Positions 16,528-25,836 of a DNA stretch of 36,765 nucleotides are shown here, one piece after another. The DNA is taken from assembly GCA_028870665.1 (NCBI GenBank), contig JAGWPB010000026.1, forward strand, positions 1 to 36,765, given 5' to 3'. Source of the stretch: Lysobacteraceae bacterium (GTDB lineage Bacteria > Pseudomonadota > Gammaproteobacteria > Xanthomonadales > Rhodanobacteraceae). Below the pieces are notes generated by a model. It did no database searches. It saw only the letters and a program-made list of their open reading frames with translations, and was not told the DNA's origin. Positions within the stretch are counted from its first letter, which is position 1. Each line of letters opens with the position of its first letter. The translations under genes and the position numbers were made by a program.

Positions 16528-17067
16528 ATGGCCGCCCGCACCGCCGCTGCAGCCGGGCCCGCGCGCAGGCCGCAGGGCGATGCCGGATTTTCTCTGGTCG
16601 AGATGATGCTGGTGATCCTGATCATCGCCGTGATGACCAGCGTGGCCATGCTCAGCCTGTCGTTCGGCAGCCGGGATCGTGCCCGGCTCGCGGCCACTCA
16701 GCTGGCCGGCGTGCTGCGCAGCGCACGCGAAGAGGCCGCGATGCAGGGGCGCGATCTCGCGTTCGGCTTCTGGCAGCGTGGCTGGGCTTGCTACGAACTC
16801 GACGCCGCCGGTGCCTGGCACCCCCTGCTGGGTGATCGCCTGCTGCGCCCGCGCACGCTCGCTGCCGGACTCGCGCTGACGTTGCGCCTGCAGGGCGAGG
16901 AGGTGCGACTGGCCGGGCGGGCGAAGACGCATCCGCAGGTGTTCGTGCTGTCCAGCGGCGAAATGGAGCCGTTCGTGCTGGAACTGCGCGAGGATGCGCG
17001 CACGCGCGAACGGCTGACCGGCAGCGCGCTGGGGCAGATCACGCTGCAGTCCGTCGATGCGCGCTGA
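16528..17067 (+). CDS. gspH: Type II secretion minor pseudopilin GspH
   Basis: Minor pseudopilin of 179 residues. A 20-residue leader ends in G, followed by FSLVEMMLVILIIAVMTSVA with Glu at mature position 5. The remainder (GRDLAFGFWQRGWACYELDA) is the GspH soluble domain. The start lies 11 bases after the gspG stop; a GTG codon immediately before the ATG could also serve. The 3' end overlaps gspI by 11 bases. It sits third or lower in the pseudopilus tip together with I, J and K. Confidence 0.9.
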   Translation: MAARTAAAAGPARRPQGDAGFSLVEMMLVILIIAVMTSVAMLSLSFGSRDRARLAATQLAGVLRSAREEAAMQGRDLAFGFWQRGWACYELDAAGAWHPLLGDRLLRPRTLAAGLALTLRLQGEEVRLAGRAKTHPQVFVLSSGEMEPFVLELREDARTRERLTGSALGQITLQSVDAR

Positions 17068-17527
17068 CGGTCCCGGCATGCCGCCCATGCACGACTGCGT
17101 TCCGTCCCCCCGGCATCGCCCAGGCGCGTGCAGCCGTGCGGATGGCCATGTCAGCAACGCGCAGGGCTTCACCCTGCTCGAAGTGATGGTGGCGCTGCTG
17201 GTCGTGGCGCTCGGCCTGGCGGCGGCGGTGCAGCTGACCGCGCTGGCCGCGGACAACGCGCGCGCCCTGTCGCGGCGCACCGAGGCCGACTGGGTGGCGA
17301 TGAACCGGCTGGGCGCGATGCAACTGGCCGGCGCCTGGCCCGCGGACGGCAACACGCAGGGTCGCAGCGTCATGGCCGGTCGCACCTGGTACTGGCGCCA
17401 GCAGGTGCAAGGCGCCCCGCTGCCCAGCCTGCGCGAGGTGGTGATCGAGGTGCGCGACCGACCCGAGGGCCCGGCGCTGGCGACGCTGCATACCCTGGTC
17501 AGCCAGGCCGCGAGCGGTCCGCCATGA
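17057..17527 (+). CDS. gspI: Type II secretion minor pseudopilin GspI with long leader
   Basis: Minor pseudopilin of 156 residues that helps start the pseudopilus tip. The prepilin peptidase site is G37-FTLLEVMVALLVVALG, with Glu at mature position 5. The leader is about 37 residues, far longer than the usual 6-10; internal ATGs at codons 8 and 11 would still leave 27-30. The leader part VPSPRHRPGACSRA is homologous, codon for codon, to that of GspJ downstream. The ATG at 17057 overlaps gspH by 11 bases, and the stop overlaps the gspJ ATG. Confidence 0.9.
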   Translation: MRADGPGMPPMHDCVPSPRHRPGACSRADGHVSNAQGFTLLEVMVALLVVALGLAAAVQLTALAADNARALSRRTEADWVAMNRLGAMQLAGAWPADGNTQGRSVMAGRTWYWRQQVQGAPLPSLREVVIEVRDRPEGPALATLHTLVSQAASGPP

Positions 17528-18192
17528 ACAGCGCACGCGGTTTCGTCCCGGTCCCTCGGCATAGCCTCGGAGCGTTCAGCCGCGCTGGCGACAGTGCCGC
17601 CAAGGCACGCGGTTTCACTCTGATCGAGCTGCTGGTGGCAGTGGCGATCTTCGCGCTGATGGCGGCGCTGGCCTACGGCGGACTCGATACGCTGCTGCGT
17701 CAGCGCGGCGAGCTCGAGACGCACTACCGCCAGCTGCACACGCTGCAACGCGCCTATGCGGTGCTGCAGGCGGACTTCACCCAGGCCGCGCCGCGGCCGG
17801 TGCGCGACGAACTGGGCGGCCCGCTGCCGGCGCTGCGCGGTGCGCCCGACGGAACGACCGTGGCGCTGTCGCGCGACGGTTATCCGAACCCGGCCGGCGT
17901 GCGGCGCAGCCGGATCATCCGCGTGCGCTACCGCCTCGACGGCCGGCGCCTGCTGCGCCTGCAGTGGCCGGTGCTGGACCGTGCGCCGGGCGCGGCGGCG
18001 CCACCCGACACGTTGCTCGATCACGTCGAGTCGCTGCAGTTCCGCTACGTCGATGCACAGGGTGACGAGCAGTCCAGCTGGCCTCCGGCCGGTGCAGGGC
18101 CACAGTCGCCACTGCTGCCGCGCGCGGTGCGGGTGACGCTGAAGGTGGATGGACTCGCAGGACCGGTGACATGGCTGTTCGTGCTGCCATGA
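17524..18192 (+). CDS. gspJ: Type II secretion minor pseudopilin GspJ with long leader
   Basis: Minor pseudopilin of 222 residues in the I-J-K tip complex. Cleavage site G30-FTLIELLVAVAIFALM, Glu at mature position 5. The soluble domain has the GspJ pattern LQRAYAVLQADFTQAAPRPVRD and LDHVESLQFRYVD. The 30-residue leader contains VPVPRHSLGAFSRA, matching the GspI leader. There is no other start codon between the ATG at 17524 and the cleavage site, so the long leader is real unless a rare start is used. ATGA overlaps with gspI and gspK imply coupled translation. Confidence 0.93.
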   Translation: MNSARGFVPVPRHSLGAFSRAGDSAAKARGFTLIELLVAVAIFALMAALAYGGLDTLLRQRGELETHYRQLHTLQRAYAVLQADFTQAAPRPVRDELGGPLPALRGAPDGTTVALSRDGYPNPAGVRRSRIIRVRYRLDGRRLLRLQWPVLDRAPGAAAPPDTLLDHVESLQFRYVDAQGDEQSSWPPAGAGPQSPLLPRAVRVTLKVDGLAGPVTWLFVLP

Positions 18193-19118
18193 ACGCGCCC
18201 CGTCGCCAGCGCGGCGTGGCGCTGCTGATCGCGCTGCTGGTGGTCGCCATCGCGGCGACGGCGATGACCTATCTGGCTTGGGACCAGACCCTCGCGATCC
18301 GCCGCAGCGAGGATCGCATCGGTCTGGACCGCGCCTGGGCAGTGGCGCTGGGCGCCGAGGCCTGGGCCGCGCAGGCGCTGGCCGACAATGCGCGCCAGCA
18401 CGGCGGCGAGGTCGACCTGTCCCAGCCCTGGGCCCAGCCGCAACAGCCGCAGCTCTTCGGCGGAATCGAGGTCAGCGGGCAGATCGAGGATCTGCAGGGC
18501 CGCTTCAACCTCAACACCCTGGTCGCCGGCGCGCAGCCGGTCGCGACCGCGGTCACGCGCTACCGCGCGCTGCTGGCGACGCAGCAGCTGCCGGCCGATC
18601 TCGTCGCGCCGGTGATCGACTGGATCGACCCCGACAGCCTGGCCAGCGGCCGCGCGGGCGTCGAGGACGAGACCTACCTCGGCGCCGTGCCGGCGTATCG
18701 TGCGGCCAATCAGCCGTTCGTCAGCGCCTCCAGCCTGCGCCTGGTCAGCGGTTACACGGCGGCCGTCGATGCGCGCATTGCGCCCTGGGTCACCGCGCTG
18801 CCCGGCGCGACCGCGATCAATGTCAACACCGCGCCGCTGCCGGTACTGATCGCGCTGGGCCTGGATTCGGCGCAGGCGCAGGCAGTGGCCACGCTGCGCA
18901 TGAAGCAGCCGTTTGCGACACTGCAGCAGTTTCTCGCCAGCCCGCCGCTGCAGGGGGCGGCGGTCGATCCGGCCCTGCTCGGCGTCGGCAGCCGGTATTT
19001 CCGGGTCCGTATCGAGGTTCGCCTGGGCCGTCTGCGCACGACCCTGGCGAGCGTGCTCGAAGTCGGCAATGGCGGTAAGGTCCGTGTCCTGCTGCGCACG
19101 CGAAACACCATGCCCTGA
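18189..19118 (+). CDS. gspK: Type II secretion minor pseudopilin GspK
   Basis: Largest minor pseudopilin, 309 residues, expected at the extreme tip of the pseudopilus. After a short basic leader (MNAPRRQRG) comes VALLIALLVVAIAATAM; mature position 5 is Ile rather than Glu, as is normal for GspK. LQGRFNLNTLV, VIDWIDPDS and INVNTAPLPVLIAL are family hallmarks; the last belongs to the helix-hairpin-like part of the alpha domain. The start overlaps gspJ (ATGA), and the final A of the stop is shared with the gspL ATG. Confidence 0.94.
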   Translation: MNAPRRQRGVALLIALLVVAIAATAMTYLAWDQTLAIRRSEDRIGLDRAWAVALGAEAWAAQALADNARQHGGEVDLSQPWAQPQQPQLFGGIEVSGQIEDLQGRFNLNTLVAGAQPVATAVTRYRALLATQQLPADLVAPVIDWIDPDSLASGRAGVEDETYLGAVPAYRAANQPFVSASSLRLVSGYTAAVDARIAPWVTALPGATAINVNTAPLPVLIALGLDSAQAQAVATLRMKQPFATLQQFLASPPLQGAAVDPALLGVGSRYFRVRIEVRLGRLRTTLASVLEVGNGGKVRVLLRTRNTMP

Positions 19119-20359
19119 TGGATACCCTCCTGCTGCGCTGGATCGACGATCAGCATGCCGAATGGCGCCTCGCGGGCGTGCCCGTCCGGGGCAACCTGGC
19201 CGATGCCGCGCCGCTGGCGCACGGCCGGCAGGTGCTGCTGCTGGTGCCCGGCGAGGCCGTGCTGCTGGCGCCGGCGGCGATGCCCAGCCGCAAGCCGGCG
19301 GAGATCGCGCGCGCCTTGCCCTATGCGCTGGAGGAATGGCTGCTGGAACCGCCGGAGAAGCAGCACTTCGCTTGGCACCGCACGGCGACCGGCGTGGCGG
19401 CCGCGATCGTCGCACGCGCCGCGATCGAACACTGGCTCGCGCGCCTCGGCGAGGCCGGCATCGAGCCCGACCTGCTGCTGCCGGACCTGCTGGCGCTGCC
19501 GTGGAGCGCGGGCCGCTGGAGCCTGTTCTGCGAGTCGAACGACGCGGATGCGCGGGTGCTCGTGCGCAGCGGCCTGCACGACGGCATGGTCTGCACGCAG
19601 GCGAATCTGCCGCTGGTGCTGGCCGCGCTGCTCCAGCGTACGCCGGAAGCGGCGCGCCCGGTCGGGATCGATCTGTGGGGCGTCGGCGACGGCGCGGGTG
19701 ACGACGCGCCGTCCGCGGACCGCGCCGAATCCGCCCGCGGCATCGATGCCCTCGCGGCCGAGCTGGCTCTGCCCGTCATGCGCCAGCGGTCGACCGCGGA
19801 GCTGCTGGATCTCGCGGACGAGTTCACGCCGCCCGCCGGCTTCAACCTGCTGCAGGGCGCCTACGCCCCGCGCCGTGCGCAGGCGCGACGCAGCGGCCCG
19901 CGCCGCGCCGTGGTGATCGCCGCGGCGCTGTGGCTGGTCAGCGCATTCACCTACGCCGGCGTGCACGCGGCGGTCCTGGCACGGGAGTCGCGCGTGCTGC
20001 AGGAGTCGATCGACACCGTGTTTCGCAGCGCCGTGCCGGGCCAGCACCGCATCGTCGATGCCCGCGTGCAGCTGCAGCAGGCATTGAGCGCGGCGCAATC
20101 GGGTCACGGCGCCGACGGTCCGATCAACCTGCTCACGGCCGTTGCCGATGCCCACCTCGATGCGTCCGGCGTGCGCCTGCAGCGCATCGAATACCGCAAC
20201 GGCGCGCTGGACCTGACCTTGCAGGCGAGCCGCGCCGGGACGCTGGAAGCGGCGCGGCAGGCACTGGCCGCACAGGGTCTGAACGCCGAGCTGCGCGACG
20301 TCGGCCGCATCGACGATCACGCGCAGGGTCGCATCCACCTCGCTGGAACGGCGCGATGA
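19118..20359 (+). CDS. gspL: Type II secretion inner-membrane platform protein GspL
   Basis: Platform protein of 413 residues that recruits the GspE ATPase and pairs with GspM. Residues 1-245 are the actin-like cytoplasmic domain (AAMPSRKPAEIARALPYALE and the classic junction GFNLLQGAYAPRR at 241-253). Residues 264-287 are the single membrane helix, and the rest is the periplasmic ferredoxin-like domain (LQRIEYRNGALDLTLQA). TGATG overlap with gspK, ATGA overlap with gspM. Confidence 0.92.
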   Translation: MDTLLLRWIDDQHAEWRLAGVPVRGNLADAAPLAHGRQVLLLVPGEAVLLAPAAMPSRKPAEIARALPYALEEWLLEPPEKQHFAWHRTATGVAAAIVARAAIEHWLARLGEAGIEPDLLLPDLLALPWSAGRWSLFCESNDADARVLVRSGLHDGMVCTQANLPLVLAALLQRTPEAARPVGIDLWGVGDGAGDDAPSADRAESARGIDALAAELALPVMRQRSTAELLDLADEFTPPAGFNLLQGAYAPRRAQARRSGPRRAVVIAAALWLVSAFTYAGVHAAVLARESRVLQESIDTVFRSAVPGQHRIVDARVQLQQALSAAQSGHGADGPINLLTAVADAHLDASGVRLQRIEYRNGALDLTLQASRAGTLEAARQALAAQGLNAELRDVGRIDDHAQGRIHLAGTAR

Positions 20360-20850
20360 ACGCGCGGTGGCTGCAGCTGGCCCCGCGCGAGCGCTGGCTG
20401 GTCGCGATCGGCGCGGCGATACTCGCGGGCGGGCTGGTCTACGCGCTGGCCTGGCAGCCGCTGGCGCGAAGCATCGAACGCAACGAGACGCAGGTTGCGC
20501 AACAGCGCGCGGATCTCGCCTGGATGAGGCAGGCCGCGCTCCGGATGCGAGCGTTGCGGTCGCAGGCCGACATCCGGAGCGCGCCGCAGGCCGCCGCCGG
20601 ACAGACGCTACGCGCCGTGCTGGACGCCGCCCTGCGCGCGCAGGACCTCGACAGCGCCGTGGCCGCTCGCACGCAGGGCGAGGACGGCAGCATTCGCGTC
20701 ACTTTCAAGCCGGTCTCCTTCGACGCCCTGCTGCGTTGCCTTGCCGGCCTGCAGGCTGCAGGCTTGCAGGTGCGGACAATCGAGCTCGATCGCGTCGGCG
20801 CGGGGCAGGTGGCAGGCTCGCTGCAGGTGGCCCGCGCGACCGCGGGTTGA
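20356..20850 (+). CDS. gspM: Type II secretion inner-membrane platform protein GspM
   Basis: Small platform protein of 164 residues. The cytoplasmic start MNARWLQLAPRERWLVAIGA, one membrane helix at about 14-33, a short coiled coil (NETQVAQQRADLAWMRQAA) and a ferredoxin-like periplasmic domain (IRVTFKPVSFDALLRCLAGL) are all typical of GspM. It is the last gene of the + strand half; no gspN follows. The 3' end faces gspF across 89 bases. Confidence 0.88.
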   Translation: MNARWLQLAPRERWLVAIGAAILAGGLVYALAWQPLARSIERNETQVAQQRADLAWMRQAALRMRALRSQADIRSAPQAAAGQTLRAVLDAALRAQDLDSAVAARTQGEDGSIRVTFKPVSFDALLRCLAGLQAAGLQVRTIELDRVGAGQVAGSLQVARATAG

Positions 20851-20904
20851 GCCGCGCGCGGGATGCACGGCCGACTGGCTGGCCGGCTACCGTGCCCGGA
20901 ACGT

Positions 20905-20923
20905 GGCCGGAAGCGCTCCGGCC
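20905..20923. terminator. Hairpin between converging gspM and gspF
   Basis: GGCCGGA-AGCGC-TCCGGCC forms a perfect 7-base-pair stem with a 5-base loop in the gap between converging operons. It could end transcription in both directions, but no T-run follows on either side, so an intrinsic terminator is only a guess. Confidence 0.4.
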
Positions 20924-20939
20924 GCAGCGCGACGCGGCC

Positions 20940-22148
20940 TCACCTGACCAGCTGATCCAGCTGGAAGATCGGCAGCAGGATGGCGAGCACGATGCTGAAC
21001 ACGATCAGGCCCATGACGACGATCGTCAGCGGCTCGAACAGCGCCAGCGCGGTGCCGATGGTGGCCGAGGTCTCGCGCTCCTGCTGTTCGGCAGCGCGCC
21101 AGAGCATGTCCTCGAGGTTGCCGCCGGTCTCGCCGCTGGCGATCAGATAGACCGCCATCGGCGGGAAGTAGCTGCTGCGATCCAGTGCCGCGGCCACGCC
21201 CGAACCCTCGCGCACGCGCGCGGCGACCTCCTGCAGAGCATGGCGCATCGGCAGGCTGGCGATCACCTGGCTGGCGATGCCGAGGCCCTCGAGCAGGGGC
21301 ACGCCGCTGGCGGCGAGAATGCTGAGGGTGCGCGTGAAGCGCGCCGTCTCGATGCCGCGCACCAGCCGGCCGATCAACGGCAGGCGCAGCACGAAGCGCT
21401 GCCAGCGCGCGCGCACGGCGTCCTCGCGCAGCGCACGACGGATCAGCCAGGCGACGGCGATCAGCACGATGACCAATGCGATCCCCCAGTGTCTGAGGAA
21501 CCCGCTGGTCGCGATCAGCACCCGCGTCAGCAGCGGCAGCTCGGCGTGCATGGTGGCGAACACCTGGACGATCTTCGGCACCACGTAGCCGAGCAGCCCG
21601 GCCAGGATGACCAGCGACATGCTGACCAGGAAGCCGGGGTAGATCAGCGCCTGCTGCACCCGCTGTTGCATGGCCTGGCGCGCCTCGGTGTAGTCGGCCA
21701 GCCGCGCCAGCACCGGATCGAGTCGGCCCGACTGCTCGCCGGCGGCGACGGTGGCACGGAACACCTCGTCGAACACGCCGGGAAAGTCGGCCATGCCGAC
21801 CGCCATGCCGTGACCCTCGACCACGCGCGCGCGCACGCCATGCAGCACGCGCGCGATGCGCGGGTGGCGCGCCTGCCGCGCGGCGGTCTGCAGCGCTTCG
21901 GCGACGGGCGCGCCGGTCGCCAGCAGGGTCGCGAGCTGACGCGTCAGCAGCGCCAGCTCGTCGGCGCGCAGGCGTGTGCGCCGGGTACGCCGACGGCCGT
22001 TGCTGCGTTCCTCGACCGGCTCGACCTCCAGCGGCAGCAGGCCGCCGTCGCGCAGCAGCTGGCGGATCTGGCGTGCGGTGTCGGCCTCGAGCACACCCTT
22101 GCGGCGATGCCCTTGCGGATCGAGCGCGACGTATTCGAAGGCCGGCAC
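20940..22148 (-). CDS. gspF: Type II secretion inner-membrane protein GspF
   Basis: Polytopic platform protein of 402 residues. The start MPAFEYVALDPQGHRRKGVLEADTAR and the two copies of the T2SSF helical domain (LLTRQLATLLATGAPVAEAL, and later FTRTLSILAASGVPLLEGL) are diagnostic. Three hydrophobic helices are visible (about 165-190, 215-240 and 370-395). The start codon is GTG, 4 bases after the gspE stop, with no ATG nearby. It works with GspE, L and M to drive the pseudopilus. Confidence 0.95.
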   Translation of the reverse strand: MPAFEYVALDPQGHRRKGVLEADTARQIRQLLRDGGLLPLEVEPVEERSNGRRRTRRTRLRADELALLTRQLATLLATGAPVAEALQTAARQARHPRIARVLHGVRARVVEGHGMAVGMADFPGVFDEVFRATVAAGEQSGRLDPVLARLADYTEARQAMQQRVQQALIYPGFLVSMSLVILAGLLGYVVPKIVQVFATMHAELPLLTRVLIATSGFLRHWGIALVIVLIAVAWLIRRALREDAVRARWQRFVLRLPLIGRLVRGIETARFTRTLSILAASGVPLLEGLGIASQVIASLPMRHALQEVAARVREGSGVAAALDRSSYFPPMAVYLIASGETGGNLEDMLWRAAEQQERETSATIGTALALFEPLTIVVMGLIVFSIVLAILLPIFQLDQLVR

Positions 22149-22152
22149 CGGC

Positions 22153-23664
22153 TTACTCCGCGCTGCGGGTCACGCGCAGCAGCTCTTCCAGCGCGGTCGC
22201 GCCGGTCAGCACCAGGCGCACGCCGTCGGCGCGGATGCCGGGCACGTGCCGTCGCGCATGCTGCTCGAGGTCGGCTTCGGCGGCGCCGTCATGGATCATG
22301 CGTCGCAGTGCGTCATCGATCGGCGTCACCTCGTAGATGCCGCTGCGGCCGACGTAGCCCGCCCCATGGCAGGCCGGGCAGCCGACCGGATGGAACAGCG
22401 TTGCCGCCGTGTCGTCGAGTCCAAGCTCGGCGCGTTCGATGGCGTCGGCCGGCTGCGCGCGCCTGCAGTGCGGGCAGAGCAGGCGCACCAGCCGCTGCGC
22501 GGCGACACCGATCAGGGTCGAGGCCAGCAGATAGGGCTCGACACCCATGTCACGCAGGCGCGCCACCGCGCCGATCGCGGTGTTGGTGTGCAGGGTGGAG
22601 AGCACCAGGTGGCCGGTCAGGCTGGCCTGCACGGCGATCTCCGCGGTTTCGAGATCGCGGATCTCGCCGACCATCACCACGTCCGGGTCCTGGCGCAGGA
22701 TCGCGCGCAGGCCGCGCGCGAAACTCATGTCGACCTTGGGGTTGACCTGGGTCTGGCCGATGCCGTCGATGAAGTACTCGATCGGATCCTCGACGGTGAG
22801 GATGTTGCGGCGGCGGTCGTTGAGTTCGGCCAGCACGGCATACAGGGTGGTGGTCTTGCCGGAACCGGTCGGGCCGGTGACCAGCAGGATGCCGTGCGGC
22901 TGGCGGATCAGGCGCACCAGGCGCGCGCGGGTGTCCGGGTCCATGCCCAGGCCGCCGAGGTCGAGGCGGCCGGCCTGCCGATCGAGCAGGCGCAGCACCA
23001 CGCGCTCGCCGTGGCCGGAGGGCAGGGTGGATACGCGCACGTCCACCGGATGCCCGGCCACGCGCAGGCTGATGCGGCCGTCCTGCGGCAGGCGCTTTTC
23101 GGCGATGTCGAGACGCGCCATCACCTTGATGCGCGAGACGATGGTGCCGGCCAGCGCACGCGGCGGCTCGAGAATCTCGCGCAGCGTGCCATCCACGCGC
23201 AGGCGCACCGACAGGCGGCCCTCGAACGGCTCGATGTGCACGTCGGAGGCGCCCTCGCGCACCGCCTGGGCGAGGATGGCGTTGATCAGACGGATGATCG
23301 GCGCGTCGTCCTGGCTCTCCAGCAGATCCTCCGGCTCGGGCAGGGCCGAAGCCGCGGCGGCGAGATCGATGTCCTCGCCCAGATCCTGCATCATCGCCTG
23401 CGCGCCGCCGGGGCCGGTGTCGCCGTAGCGGCGCGTCAGCTGGCGCTCGAACTCGGCCTCATCGAGGCGTTGCAGCTGCAGCGGCCGGCCCAGCGTGCGC
23501 GCCAGCTCGGCCAGCACCCGCGGGTCGGGCAGGCCGCGATGGCGCACGCGGGCCTGCGTCGCGTCCACGTCCACCAGCACGCCGTGGCGCTTGGCATAGC
23601 CGTAACCGACCGCGGCGCCTGCGGCGATGACCGGGCCGGCGTCGCGGGCCTCAGCGCGATCCAT
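22153..23664 (-). CDS. gspE: Type II secretion ATPase GspE
   Basis: Cytoplasmic hexameric ATPase of 503 residues powering the system. N-terminal domain with LPDPRVLAELARTLGRPLQL; Walker A GPTGSGKT at 264-271; Walker B PDVVMVGEIRD at 327-337; VLSTLHTN His-box; and a zinc-binding set CPHC (397-400) and CPAC (429-432), the tetracysteine site of GspE proteins. I chose the ATG at 23664 (MDRAEARDAG), which overlaps the gspD stop by 14 bases; the frame continues upstream inside gspD but reads as Arg/Pro-rich non-coding sequence. Confidence 0.95.
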   Translation of the reverse strand: MDRAEARDAGPVIAAGAAVGYGYAKRHGVLVDVDATQARVRHRGLPDPRVLAELARTLGRPLQLQRLDEAEFERQLTRRYGDTGPGGAQAMMQDLGEDIDLAAAASALPEPEDLLESQDDAPIIRLINAILAQAVREGASDVHIEPFEGRLSVRLRVDGTLREILEPPRALAGTIVSRIKVMARLDIAEKRLPQDGRISLRVAGHPVDVRVSTLPSGHGERVVLRLLDRQAGRLDLGGLGMDPDTRARLVRLIRQPHGILLVTGPTGSGKTTTLYAVLAELNDRRRNILTVEDPIEYFIDGIGQTQVNPKVDMSFARGLRAILRQDPDVVMVGEIRDLETAEIAVQASLTGHLVLSTLHTNTAIGAVARLRDMGVEPYLLASTLIGVAAQRLVRLLCPHCRRAQPADAIERAELGLDDTAATLFHPVGCPACHGAGYVGRSGIYEVTPIDDALRRMIHDGAAEADLEQHARRHVPGIRADGVRLVLTGATALEELLRVTRSAE

Positions 23665-25747
23665 GCGACGGAGCGGCGCTGGCGGCGGACGCCGGCGGGG
23701 CGGATGCCGCGGATGCCGGGGCCGACCCCGCCTTGGCGGGAGCGGAAGATGCCGCACCGGCAGCCGGCGCGGATCGGGCCGTCGGCAGCTTCGGCGGCGC
23801 GGGCGCGAAATGCTGCAGATTCTCCGGCAGGGGCGGCATCGGCGTCGGGGTGTCGCTCTGCGTACCCTTGCTCGGTGCGTTCTGCTGTTGGCGCAACACG
23901 CGGTATTTCTCGGCGGTGTAGGCGTTGGCCAGTGCCTGGTTGGCGAGGATCACCGGGTGCAGGAAGATCATCAGGTTCTGCTTCTGGCGATCGCGCGAAG
24001 TCGAGCGGAACAGGCGACCGATCAGCGGCAGGCTGCCGAGCAGCGGCACCTTCTGCACCGAGTCCTTGTAGGTGTCCTGGATCAGACCGCCGAGCACGAT
24101 GATCGAGTCGCTGTCGGTGATCACCACGGTCTTGATCTGGCGCTTGTTGGTGATCAGGTCGGTGGCGCCGGTAACCGAGGGCGCCAGGCTCGACACCGTC
24201 AGCTCGAGCTTGAGGCGCACGCTGTCGCCCAGGTTGATCTGCGGGGTCACCTTGAGGGTGATGCCGATGTCCTTGCGCTCGATGGTCTGGAACGGACTGC
24301 TGACCACGCCGCCGCCGGTCGGCGTCTGCGTGGTGCTGTAGCTGCCGGTGAGGAAGGGCACGTTCTGGCCGACGACGATCTCGGCCTCCTTGTTGTCCAG
24401 CGTCAGCAGGCTGGGCGTCGACAGGATGTTGGTCGCCGAGTTGGACGACAGCGCGTTGAGCAGCAGGCCGTAGCGGGTCTGCCCGGCGCGATTGCTGCCG
24501 AAGCCCAGCAGCAGGCCGGGCTGGCCGGCCAGCGCGCCCGCGGTCGCCGCCGAACCCGCGGCCAGGGTGGTCAGCGGCAGCGCGCCGTTGCTGAAATTGG
24601 TCAGTGCCGCCGGACCCTGGCTGGAACCGCGGTTGGGCAGCACCGCGATCTGCGCGCCGAGTTGCCGCGAGAGGTCGCCCGAGACCTCGGCGATGATGGC
24701 GTCGATCAGCACTTCCTTGGGCCGGATGTCGAGCTGGCGCACGATCTCGCGCAGATCGCGCAGCTTGTCCGGCGGCCCGGTCAGGATCAGCGCGTTGCTG
24801 GCGCCATCGGCCTGGATGTTGACCGGGCCTTCGGTCACGGACTTGGACTTGGCGTCGGCCGACTGCTGGTGGGAGACGATCTCGCCCAGCACCTTGGCGA
24901 TGTCCTCGGCCTTGGCGTAGCGCAGGAACACCACGCGCGAATTGCCGGCCTGCGGCAGCGGCACGTCGAGGCGGCCGATCAGGGCACGTACGCGCGCTTG
25001 CGCCGCGCTGTCACCGGCCAGCAGGATGCTGTTGGTACGCCGATCGGCTACCACGCGCGCCTGCGGCAGGGCGGACTCGGTGCCCGCCGGCGGCTCCTGC
25101 AGCTCGTTGATGGTGCGGGCGACGTCCTCGGCGGAGGCGTGTTGCAGCTCGATCACGCTGATGCCCGCCTCGCCGGGACGGTCGAGCTGCGCGACCAGGC
25201 GCATCACCCGCGCGACGTTGTCCGCGCGGTCGGTGACGATCAGCATGTTGCCGGGCGGATAGGCCGCCAGCAGCGCCTGCGGCGGCAGCAGCGGGCGCAG
25301 CATCGTTGCCAGCTGCGTCGCGCCGACGTTCTGCACGCGGATGACGCGGGTGACCATCTCCTCACCCTGACCATGCAGCTGCAGACTCTGGCGCGCGTTG
25401 ATCGCCGGCACGATCTTGACCACCGCGCCGGCCGGCACCGCCGAATAGCCGTACACGTCGAGCACCGACAGGAATACCTGGTACAGGGCGTCACGGTCCA
25501 TCGGCGAGGACGACACCACGGTGACGTTGCCGCGCACGCGCGGATCGACCACGAAGTTGATGCCGGTGGCCTTGGACACGGTATCGATCAGCGTGCGGAT
25601 GTCGACGTCGCGCAGATTGAGGGTGACCGCATCGCCGGCCGCCGACGCGGCAGTGTTCGGCGCGGTCTGCGCGGCCGCCCGCACGGGCAGCGCCAACGCC
25701 AGCGCCAGCAGGAGCAGGCCGAACGGCAGGGCAGTGCGCTGGATCAT
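23651..25747 (-). CDS. gspD: Type II secretion secretin GspD
   Basis: Outer-membrane secretin of 698 residues. Signal peptide at 1-26 (MIQRTALPFGLLLLALALAL, then PVRAAAQ). N0 domain with VTLNLRDVDIRTLIDTVSKA, N1-N3 domains (NMLIVTDRADNVARVMRLV; TNSILLAGDS; SNALILTGPPDKLRDLREIV), then the secretin barrel with VPLLGSLPLIGRLFR and LMIFLHPVIL. The last 50 or so residues are an Ala/Ser/Pro-rich tail. The chosen ATG at 25747 starts the signal peptide. A further in-frame ATG at 25837 overlaps the gspC stop (TGATG), and would add 30 residues before the signal peptide; I think it less likely. Confidence 0.95.
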   Translation of the reverse strand: MIQRTALPFGLLLLALALALPVRAAAQTAPNTAASAAGDAVTLNLRDVDIRTLIDTVSKATGINFVVDPRVRGNVTVVSSSPMDRDALYQVFLSVLDVYGYSAVPAGAVVKIVPAINARQSLQLHGQGEEMVTRVIRVQNVGATQLATMLRPLLPPQALLAAYPPGNMLIVTDRADNVARVMRLVAQLDRPGEAGISVIELQHASAEDVARTINELQEPPAGTESALPQARVVADRRTNSILLAGDSAAQARVRALIGRLDVPLPQAGNSRVVFLRYAKAEDIAKVLGEIVSHQQSADAKSKSVTEGPVNIQADGASNALILTGPPDKLRDLREIVRQLDIRPKEVLIDAIIAEVSGDLSRQLGAQIAVLPNRGSSQGPAALTNFSNGALPLTTLAAGSAATAGALAGQPGLLLGFGSNRAGQTRYGLLLNALSSNSATNILSTPSLLTLDNKEAEIVVGQNVPFLTGSYSTTQTPTGGGVVSSPFQTIERKDIGITLKVTPQINLGDSVRLKLELTVSSLAPSVTGATDLITNKRQIKTVVITDSDSIIVLGGLIQDTYKDSVQKVPLLGSLPLIGRLFRSTSRDRQKQNLMIFLHPVILANQALANAYTAEKYRVLRQQQNAPSKGTQSDTPTPMPPLPENLQHFAPAPPKLPTARSAPAAGAASSAPAKAGSAPASAASAPPASAASAAPSHGSR

Positions 25748-25836
25748 GGCGTGACCGCAAAAGGAAATGGGGATCGTAGCAGCCGGTCGCGGCCGTGCCG
25801 GAGCCCGCTGCGGCAGACAGTCGACGGGCGCCGGCA

